The notes under the pieces: generated by a model
What the model was told of the DNA's origin: nothing
The model's database searches: none
The model's input: only the letters and a program-made list of their open reading frames with translations
Translations under genes and position numbers: made by a program
Assembly: GCA_031266495.1 (NCBI GenBank)
Contig: JAISAX010000776.1
Coordinates: 1-8,339, forward strand
DNA: 8,339 nt
Reading direction: 5' to 3'
From: Opitutaceae bacterium
GTDB taxonomy: Bacteria > Verrucomicrobiota > Verrucomicrobiae > Opitutales > Opitutaceae
In this document: piece by piece, positions 1 through 5,557 of the stretch
Layout of the letters: each line of letters starts with the position of its first letter
How positions within the stretch are numbered: position 1 is the first letter of the stretch

Positions 1-18
1 CCCACAAAACCGGGTCGG

Positions 19-49
19 GGCCCCCGCCCCCGCCGGGTACGGGGGGGCC
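19..49. repeat. G/C hairpin-capable inverted repeat in the leader
   Basis: The arms GGCCCCC (19-25) and GGGGGCC (43-49) are exact reverse complements separated by 17 bases. A self-complementary GGGGCCCC (17-24) sits at the left edge. No T-run follows on the + strand; instead there is AGCAA and then a poly-C run, so this does not look like an ordinary intrinsic terminator for a gene entering from the left. It could form a strong stem or a G-rich structure, since the + strand has G-runs at 12-14, 17-20, 35-37 and 41-47. Function is unknown. No gene could be supported in positions 1-128. Confidence 0.45.
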
Positions 50-54
50 AGCAA

Positions 55-81
55 CCCCCCCCCCCCCCCCCCCCCCCCCCC
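55..81. repeat. Homopolymeric tract of 27 C
   Basis: Positions 55-81 are an uninterrupted run of 27 cytosines ending 47 bases before the ATG at 129. Runs of this length are prone to slipped-strand mispairing and are known in other bacteria as phase-variable spacers in promoters or leaders. They are also a common place for sequencing and assembly errors, so the exact length should not be trusted. The opposite strand is a G27 run able to form quadruplex-type structures. Confidence 0.8.
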
Positions 82-128
82 ACGCACACATCCGTCGCCA
101 CCCGTCGCCGCCAAAAAACTACAAAAAC

Positions 129-650
129 ATGAACCGCTTCTACCTGATCATTCCGCTCGCCCTGGTGCTCCTCTTCGGAGGCGTATTCTGGCGGCACAAC
201 AAGGCCGCCGCCGTCGAGATCGCGCAAAAAGCCGCCGGGGCCGCTCGCGCCGAAGAGGCCGAACAACTCCGCAAAGACGAGGCTGCCCGCAAGGCCCGCG
301 AAGACGCCGAACAACGCGCCGCCGCCCGCGAAGCCGAAGAGCGCGGGAAAGAAGAAGAACGCCGCGCCAGGTGGGAGGCCGACTCCGCCCGCCTCGCCGA
401 AGAAACCGCCCGCCATGCCGCGCAGGCCGCGGACTCCACCCGCCAGATTGCCGCCCTCGAAAAACAGCTCGCCGACCTGCGCTCCGAAAAGGAAAAGCGC
501 AACCGCGAGGCCTTTGCCGCCGCCCGCGAAGTCGAGCTGCTGACAATCAAAAAGCGCAACACCGAACTGGAGGTCCAGCGTGTCACCGGGATCATCGCCC
601 GCCAGGCCACCGGAAGCCGCGCCATCATCGCCGGCGCCGGTCGCCCGTGA
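129..650 (+). CDS. Membrane-anchored coiled-coil protein of unknown function
   Basis: This encodes a 173-residue protein that I do not recognise as a named family. Residues 1-3 are followed by one hydrophobic helix (about 4-21, IIPLALVLLFGGVFW at its core), then H-N-K. The helix is more like an uncleaved membrane anchor than a signal peptide, because no clear A-x-A cleavage site directly follows it. Residues about 25-150 are almost entirely Ala, Glu, Arg, Lys, Asp and Gln in a heptad-like pattern without Pro or Gly breaks, predicting a long charged coiled coil. The tail (about 155-173) is Ala/Gly-rich and probably flexible. The ATG at 129 is preceded by an A/C-rich leader (ccaaaaaactacaaaaac) with no Shine-Dalgarno sequence. 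The stop codon (648-650) overlaps the GTG start of the response regulator gene, so the two are very likely co-transcribed and translationally coupled. A scaffold or envelope-tethered role is possible but not shown. The ORF, helix and coiled coil are clear; function is open. Confidence 0.8.
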   Translation: MNRFYLIIPLALVLLFGGVFWRHNKAAAVEIAQKAAGAARAEEAEQLRKDEAARKAREDAEQRAAAREAEERGKEEERRARWEADSARLAEETARHAAQAADSTRQIAALEKQLADLRSEKEKRNREAFAAAREVELLTIKKRNTELEVQRVTGIIARQATGSRAIIAGAGRP

Positions 651-1294
651 TAAAAATCATCGTCATCGAAGACCATGTCATGGTGCGCGGGTTTATCGCC
701 CGCGTGTGCGAGGACGCGTTTGCGCGCCCGCTCGTGTATCCGGCAACCACTGCCGCCGAAGGGCTGGCGCTGGCGAAATCCGTGCAGCCCGATCTGGTGC
801 TGCTCGACCTGGAACTGCCCGACCGCGACGGGCTTGACCTGGTGGCCGACCTGCGCCCGGCGGCGCGGTCCGCCCGCATCCTCGTTCTCTCGGCCCACAT
901 CGACCGGTATTCCATCCACCGCATCCACGACGCGGGAGTGGACGGCTTCATCGACAAAAACGAGCAATCACCCGAAGTCCTCTGCAATGCGATGCGGGAA
1001 GTCGCCGCAGGCCGGCGCTTTTTCAGCGCCGCGGTCAACCGCACCCGGGCCGCGCTGCGCGCCGATCCGCACGCCTTCACCAAGCTCCTCACTGACCGCG
1101 AAATCGAGGCCTTGCGGCTGTTCGGGCTTGGGCTGGGCAACGAAGAAGTGGCGGCACGATTCGGCGTCACCCCGCTCACGGCGCGCAATCACCGGCGGGC
1201 AATCATGACCAAACTCGGCATCCACAGCACGCCGGAGCTGGTTCGCTACGCCATCGAGAACGGCTTCACCCGGATCCGTCCGCGGACGTCCTGA
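647..1294 (+). CDS. NarL/LuxR-family response regulator (REC + HTH)
   Basis: This is a two-component response regulator of 215 residues, the usual NarL/FixJ size, expected to be a cytoplasmic DNA-binding transcription factor. The receiver domain spans about 1-120. It has the acidic pair E8-D9, the phosphoacceptor D54 (in VLLDLELPDRDG), S82 at the conserved Ser/Thr site and K104 (in GFIDKN). The HTH domain spans about 145-210: LTDREIEALRLF begins helix 1 and TPLTARNHRRAIMTKLGI covers the recognition region. The GTG at 647 is chosen because it restores the first beta strand and acidic pair (IKIIVIEDH). The next in-frame ATG, at 680, would delete them. An open frame continues upstream to 371, but that part is out of frame with the coiled-coil gene and has no receiver character. 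The start shares GTGA with the upstream stop. The 3' end overlaps the convergent hybrid kinase gene by 29 bp. The Hpt-bearing kinase is the likely phosphodonor, by inference from proximity. Confidence 0.92.
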   Translation: MIKIIVIEDHVMVRGFIARVCEDAFARPLVYPATTAAEGLALAKSVQPDLVLLDLELPDRDGLDLVADLRPAARSARILVLSAHIDRYSIHRIHDAGVDGFIDKNEQSPEVLCNAMREVAAGRRFFSAAVNRTRAALRADPHAFTKLLTDREIEALRLFGLGLGNEEVAARFGVTPLTARNHRRAIMTKLGIHSTPELVRYAIENGFTRIRPRTS

Positions 1295-4200
1295 AACGGC
1301 GGATTTCGTCACGCAGCGCGGTGGCCCGCTCGCGCACGGCGCGATGAAGCGCGTCGAGCCGGGCGAAGCCGGTACCGGACGCGGCGGCCCGCTCCAGCGC
1401 CTCCGCCGCCTCGTTGAGCGCCCGCGCGCGGAGCAGGCCGGCATGCGAACGCAACCGGTGGGCGTGCCGCGCCGCCGCCTTGCCGTCGCGCGCGGCCAGC
1501 GCCCCGGCGATGCCCTCCAGTTCATGGTCGAGCAGGCGCAGATACTCGTCCACCGCTTCGGCGGTGAGGCGCGGATCGTCGCGCCCGACATAGCCGAACA
1601 GCCCGAAATTGAGTCCGCCGGCCTCCGCCGGCGCCGCCGGCGATTTTCCCGCCGCCACGAGGGGAGCGCCGGCCCGCCGCCTTCGCGCCTCGGCCAGCGT
1701 GGCCTTCACCAGTTCCTCGTCGAACGGTTTCAGGAGAAAACCGTCCATGCCGGCGGCCAGGCACCGCTGGCGAATGCCGTCGCTGTCGTGGGCGGTGACG
1801 GCGAGGATGACGGGTTCGTCGCCACGCGGACGCGCCCGCAGGGTGCGCGCCAGGTCGCTGCCCTTCATGCCGGGAAGATCCCAGTCGATGAAGATCACCG
1901 CAAAGCCGCCTTCGGCGAAACGCGCCAGCGCGGAGGAGGCGTCGGCCGCGGTCGCGGGCGCGGTGAAGCCGATCCGTTCCGCGATGCGCTGCATCACGAT
2001 CCGGTTGTATTCCTGATCCTCGACGATGAGGGCGCGCCCCGTCCCGGCCGGCGATTCCATATCCGGTTTTTCGCTACGCCCCGGATCGCCGCCGGCGGCG
2101 GCAGGCGGAGCCGGCTCCCCGTGCGCGCCGGCGACGGCCGTCACGGGTGCCTGGAGGTAGAACGTGGCGCCCTTGCCCGGTTCGCTTTCGATGCCCACGC
2201 CGCCGCCGATCAGCCCGGCGAGGGCCTTGCAGGCGGCCAGCCCCAGCCCCGCGCCCGTCTCGTGATGCTCGCGGGCCGAGCTGCCGCGCACGAATTTCCT
2301 GAAAATCAGCTCCTGCTCCTCCGGGGGCACCCCCTTGCCGTGATCGGTGACCTCCACCTGCAACATGCGCGACCCGTTTTCCGCCGGGCCGAGCGACGCC
2401 GCGATCTCGACGGCGGTGCCGGGCGCATACCTGAGGGCGTTGGCGACAAAGTTGTTCACGATCGTCCTGATTTTACCCTCGTCCGCCCGGATCGGCAGGC
2501 GACGGGCCTCGGCAGGCAGGATCGTCCGCAGCGTGTTTCCCCGCTCCGCCGCGGAGGCCGAAAACAGCCCCGCCGTCTCGTCCAGCAGGGCGGCGAGGGT
2601 GAAATCGTTTTCCTCCACCCCCACCTGGCCGTGTTCGAGGCGGGAAAAACCCAGCACCTCCTCGAACACGCGCGTCAGCGAACGCACGCACGAGCCGAGG
2701 GAGCGCGCCAGTTCGTGTTCGCGCCCCGAGGGGACGGTCTCCTGCAACAGGCCGACCAGCCCGACGATGCCGTTGAGCGGGTTGCGGATTTCGTGGCTGA
2801 TCGCGTTGAGAAACTCCGTCTTCGCGGTGTTGGCCATCGCCAGCTCCCGGGTGCGCTCCCCGACGATCCGGTTGAGCTGCTCGTTGGCGCGCCGGAGCCG
2901 GCGCAGCCGGAACCGCACCAGCATCCAGACGATCCCCGCCGCCACGCCGGCCCAGGCCGCCAGCGCGGCCTGGCCCAGATACCACGGCGCGAGGCGGACG
3001 AAGGTGTAGTCCACGGGCTTGCTCGTCCGGCCGAGGTTGTCCACCGCGCGCACGGACAACGTCCAGACGCCCGGAGCCAGGCCGCTCAGTTCGCGGCGCG
3101 GTGTGCGGGAAGGCGGCGTCCAGCCGGTTTCCGCGCCGGAGAGGCGGGTCTGGAAAAACACATCGGCGTCGCCGGCGTCCGCCGCGAAGTCGAAGCCGAG
3201 GGTGCCGGCGCGGGCGGGAATGGCCGGCCGCTCGGCATCGCCGACGACGGCGAGGGATTGCCGGACGGGAGCGCCGCGCTTATCATTTAAATTTGAATAC
3301 AGATCCGCGCCGCGCAGCCAGACCCGCGGCGGGGATGCCGGCGGAACCAGCAACGCGGGATCGACGCGGAGCAACCCTTGGGCGCCGCCGATCCAGAGGG
3401 CTCCGGCCGCGAAGCCGATGGCCGTCGGCCGGCCGGCCGCGGACAAGCCGGCCAGAGGAAAGGGGATGACGCGGAGCGCATCGTCTGTCACGGAAGTTTC
3501 GATACGGAGAAGCGCGGGCGGGGCGTCCGGAATGTCGCGCCGCGTGGCGAGCCAGTAAACCGGTCCCTCGCCGGTGGCGGAAGGAATGCCGACCCCCTGC
3601 CAGCCCGCCAGCTCCGGCGCCGGTCCGAAGCCGCCGAAAGGCGGCCGCACGTCGAGAATCCCGCGCGCGGTGAAGGCGAAGACCCGGCCGTGAGCCAGGG
3701 TGAGGACCGGCCGGCCCGCATCCGCCGGCAGGCCGGCGCCGGGCCGGTAGCGGGCGGCGAGGTGAAGCCTCGGCGGGCGGGGCGGGGATGCCGGCGTTTC
3801 CTGCACACGAAAGCGAAAAATACCCCGCGCCACGGTCGCCACCCAGAGGTCGCCGTCCGCGTCCTCGATCATCGAGACCGGGGTGTCATCGACGGATTGC
3901 CCGGGGTCGCGGGTGGCCCAGCCGCGGGGCGAGAGTTCGAGCGCCCGGATCGCGAGGCCCTCGGCAAACCAGAGCAGGCCGTCCCGGCGGCGCGAGGCGG
4001 TCAGGCAAAACACGTCGCCCGGGACGAAGCGTTCGCGGAGCCACGTCGTCCCGCCGTCGGGCAGCCGCCAGATGCCGCCGAAACCCGCGACAAACGTTTG
4101 CCCGGGCAGACGCGCGGCGTCGCGAATCATGCTGGCCGCGGCCGGCAGCGGGACGAACGCGGCGGGGCGGGGAGGTGTTGTTTCCGGCCGGGCGGCCAGC

Positions 4201-5384
4201 CGGAACACGCGCCGCGGCGTCACCGCAAGGAGACCGTCGCCCTGCGGCAGGAAAGCGGAGAGCGGGGCGTCGTCGAGTCCGTTGCGCCGGTCGAACAGCG
4301 AGACCGCCGCCGGAGGGGAGATGCGCGCGAAGCCGTTGGCCAGGCCGGCAAGGAGCGCGCCGTTTTCATCGAGCCGGAGCGTATGCACATTTTCATCACC
4401 GAGGCCGGTGTCGCGGTCGACGACGGACCTGACCTCGTCGTTGCCGGGAGAAAACAGGACGATGCCGCGCGCGTAGTCGCCGACCGCGACGAGGCCGTCG
4501 TCGAGGGCCACGGCGCCCACCGGCAGCCGGTCGCGCAGCGCGGCACTGACGGCGGGCAGGCTTTGCCAGCCACCCCCGGCCTCGCGACGCCACACGCCGT
4601 TGCCCGTGCCGAGGAGAAAATCGGCGCCGGCCTCTCCCGCCGGCAGGGCGAGCAACCAGAGCACCGGGGCGCCCGGCAGGGCATCCTCTTCCCACACCGC
4701 TTCGGGGCCGTGCCCGCCCAGCCGGAAGATGCCGGCGCCGCTCCGGTAAAACCAGAATTCGTCGCCCACGCCAAAGGGAAGCAGCCGGGGGCGTGCCGGC
4801 AGTTCCCATACGGCAAACCGTTGCCCGTCCCAGCGGAAAAGCGCCTGCGCGCCGGCAAAGACAATGCCGTGCGGCGTGGCCTGCGCCTTCCATATTTCGC
4901 CCGGTCCCGCCGGCCGGACGGCCCGCAGCGCGGCTTTCAGCGAAGTGAAGCGCAGCGTGCCCGCGGCATCGGGTTCGACGTAGCCGAGTTCGTCGATCGC
5001 ACCGACGTACATGCGGCCGCCCGCCCCGCCCGGCGGCACCGCTCCGTCCGCGAGGACGCCGGGCGCCAGACCCCGGAAACCGTAGGTGCCGGGCACGTCG
5101 ATCCGCTGCCACCGGCCGTTTTCCCCGACCAGCAACTGGCTGGCCCCGCAAAAAAAACGCCCGTCCCCCGCGCGGGCCAGCGCCCACACCGGTCCCTCGG
5201 CCGGCAGTTCGGCGACGTCGGTGTAGGCGATTACCGGCAGGCCCTCCGCCGCCGTCACCGCCGCCGCCGTCACCGGCCCAGGCGACAGCAGGGCCGGCAA
5301 CAGCACGGCGAACGCCGTCAACCGCCGCCGACAGCACCGGGCGAAGGGAGAGCCGGCGCGCCTCCATCGCAGCAATGAGACCAT
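1266..5384 (-). CDS. Hybrid sensor histidine kinase with propeller sensor, receiver and Hpt domains
   Basis: A membrane sensor kinase of about 1372 residues. Residues 1-45 form an Arg-rich signal peptide (hydrophobic core LTAFAVLLPALL). About 45-720 is a periplasmic region with weak two-component propeller (Reg_prop) repeats, clearest near 322-356 (GLGDENVHTLRLDENG) and 497-525 (PVSMIEDADGDLWVAT). A Y_Y_Y domain covers about 727-797 and a membrane helix about 801-822. HisKA follows, with phosphorylatable H864 in SHEIRNPLNG. The HATPase has N-box N977/N978/N982, G1 box D1014 (DHGKG) and G2 box GAGLGLA (1044-1050). After an Ala/Pro-rich linker comes a receiver with E1122-D1123, D1167 and K1219. 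The C-terminal Hpt has H1309 in AHRLRSHAG. All key relay residues are present. The frame is open to an ATG at 5477 (1403 residues), but I prefer the ATG at 5384: it starts directly on a signal peptide, has GGA about 10 bases upstream, and leaves the AT-rich promoter-like segment non-coding. No DNA-binding output domain is present, so the relay should end on a separate regulator, probably the convergent NarL-type protein. The sensed ligand is unknown. Confidence 0.92.
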   Translation of the reverse strand: MVSLLRWRRAGSPFARCCRRRLTAFAVLLPALLSPGPVTAAAVTAAEGLPVIAYTDVAELPAEGPVWALARAGDGRFFCGASQLLVGENGRWQRIDVPGTYGFRGLAPGVLADGAVPPGGAGGRMYVGAIDELGYVEPDAAGTLRFTSLKAALRAVRPAGPGEIWKAQATPHGIVFAGAQALFRWDGQRFAVWELPARPRLLPFGVGDEFWFYRSGAGIFRLGGHGPEAVWEEDALPGAPVLWLLALPAGEAGADFLLGTGNGVWRREAGGGWQSLPAVSAALRDRLPVGAVALDDGLVAVGDYARGIVLFSPGNDEVRSVVDRDTGLGDENVHTLRLDENGALLAGLANGFARISPPAAVSLFDRRNGLDDAPLSAFLPQGDGLLAVTPRRVFRLAARPETTPPRPAAFVPLPAAASMIRDAARLPGQTFVAGFGGIWRLPDGGTTWLRERFVPGDVFCLTASRRRDGLLWFAEGLAIRALELSPRGWATRDPGQSVDDTPVSMIEDADGDLWVATVARGIFRFRVQETPASPPRPPRLHLAARYRPGAGLPADAGRPVLTLAHGRVFAFTARGILDVRPPFGGFGPAPELAGWQGVGIPSATGEGPVYWLATRRDIPDAPPALLRIETSVTDDALRVIPFPLAGLSAAGRPTAIGFAAGALWIGGAQGLLRVDPALLVPPASPPRVWLRGADLYSNLNDKRGAPVRQSLAVVGDAERPAIPARAGTLGFDFAADAGDADVFFQTRLSGAETGWTPPSRTPRRELSGLAPGVWTLSVRAVDNLGRTSKPVDYTFVRLAPWYLGQAALAAWAGVAAGIVWMLVRFRLRRLRRANEQLNRIVGERTRELAMANTAKTEFLNAISHEIRNPLNGIVGLVGLLQETVPSGREHELARSLGSCVRSLTRVFEEVLGFSRLEHGQVGVEENDFTLAALLDETAGLFSASAAERGNTLRTILPAEARRLPIRADEGKIRTIVNNFVANALRYAPGTAVEIAASLGPAENGSRMLQVEVTDHGKGVPPEEQELIFRKFVRGSSAREHHETGAGLGLAACKALAGLIGGGVGIESEPGKGATFYLQAPVTAVAGAHGEPAPPAAAGGDPGRSEKPDMESPAGTGRALIVEDQEYNRIVMQRIAERIGFTAPATAADASSALARFAEGGFAVIFIDWDLPGMKGSDLARTLRARPRGDEPVILAVTAHDSDGIRQRCLAAGMDGFLLKPFDEELVKATLAEARRRRAGAPLVAAGKSPAAPAEAGGLNFGLFGYVGRDDPRLTAEAVDEYLRLLDHELEGIAGALAARDGKAAARHAHRLRSHAGLLRARALNEAAEALERAAASGTGFARLDALHRAVRERATALRDEIRRFRTSADGSG

Positions 5385-5422
5385 GAAAGCATCCAAACCC
5401 GACGGGACTCCGGATTCCAGCT

Positions 5423-5450
5423 TTGGTTGATTGCCCAGGATAGTTAAAAT
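5423..5450 (+). promoter_or_regulatory. Possible sigma-70-like promoter for the TonB receptor gene
   Basis: TAAAAT (5445-5450) matches five of six positions of the TATAAT consensus. TTGGTT (5423-5428), 16 bases upstream, matches three of six of TTGACA. It lies in the only strongly AT-rich part of the divergent intergenic region and would give a leader of roughly 100 bases before the ATG at 5558. The same segment read on the minus strand (TTTAATTTTAAC) could equally serve the kinase gene. The assignment is tentative because promoter consensus in this lineage is not known to me. Confidence 0.3.
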
Positions 5451-5455
5451 TAAAC
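5443..5455. promoter_or_regulatory. Imperfect AT-rich palindrome in the divergent promoter region
   Basis: GTTAAAATTAAAC has arms GTTAAA and TTAAAC around a central A, with one mismatched base pair. It overlaps the candidate -10 element between the divergent kinase and TonB receptor genes, a position where an operator could control both. It has no clear resemblance to a Fur box. The palindrome is short and could be chance in AT-rich sequence. Confidence 0.25.
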
Positions 5456-5530
5456 ATTCAGCGTGCTTGTCGGGCATGACCCGGCGGGCCTTCGCTGGGG
5501 AGGTCTCCTGCTACGGGTACGTACTCGCGC

Positions 5531-5541
5531 GGAAAATTTCC
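5531..5541. promoter_or_regulatory. Perfect-arm palindrome GGAAA-A-TTTCC upstream of the TonB receptor
   Basis: The arms GGAAA and TTTCC are exact reverse complements around one central A, ending 16 bases before the ATG at 5558. It could be an operator or a small leader hairpin. Its GGAAA is too far from the start codon (over 20 bases) to be a normal ribosome binding site. No regulator can be named from this alone. Confidence 0.25.
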
Positions 5542-5557
5542 AACTCAACTCATCCGC

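Noticed and set aside
19..49. Intrinsic terminator of an upstream gene
   Set aside because: The stem is G/C-rich but no T-run follows on the + strand, and no upstream coding sequence is visible to terminate.
371..646. N-terminal extension of the response regulator from an ATG at 371
   Set aside because: The extension is Arg/Pro-rich shadow sequence of the coiled-coil gene in another frame. The receiver domain starts exactly at the GTG at 647.
1344..5378. Two long + strand frames (1344-3290 and 3378-5378) antisense to the hybrid kinase
   Set aside because: Both are Arg/Gly/Pro/Ala-rich with no domain signature and lie entirely over the well-supported kinase gene.
5385..5477. Longer kinase start at the ATG ending at 5477
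   Set aside because: It would add 31 residues with no signal-peptide character ahead of a good signal peptide and make the AT-rich promoter-like segment coding. It is not strictly excluded.
5461..5557. Small + strand gene (5431-5694) across the intergenic region
   Set aside because: It overlaps the TonB receptor start in another frame, has no recognisable features, and its first part is the AT-rich regulatory segment.
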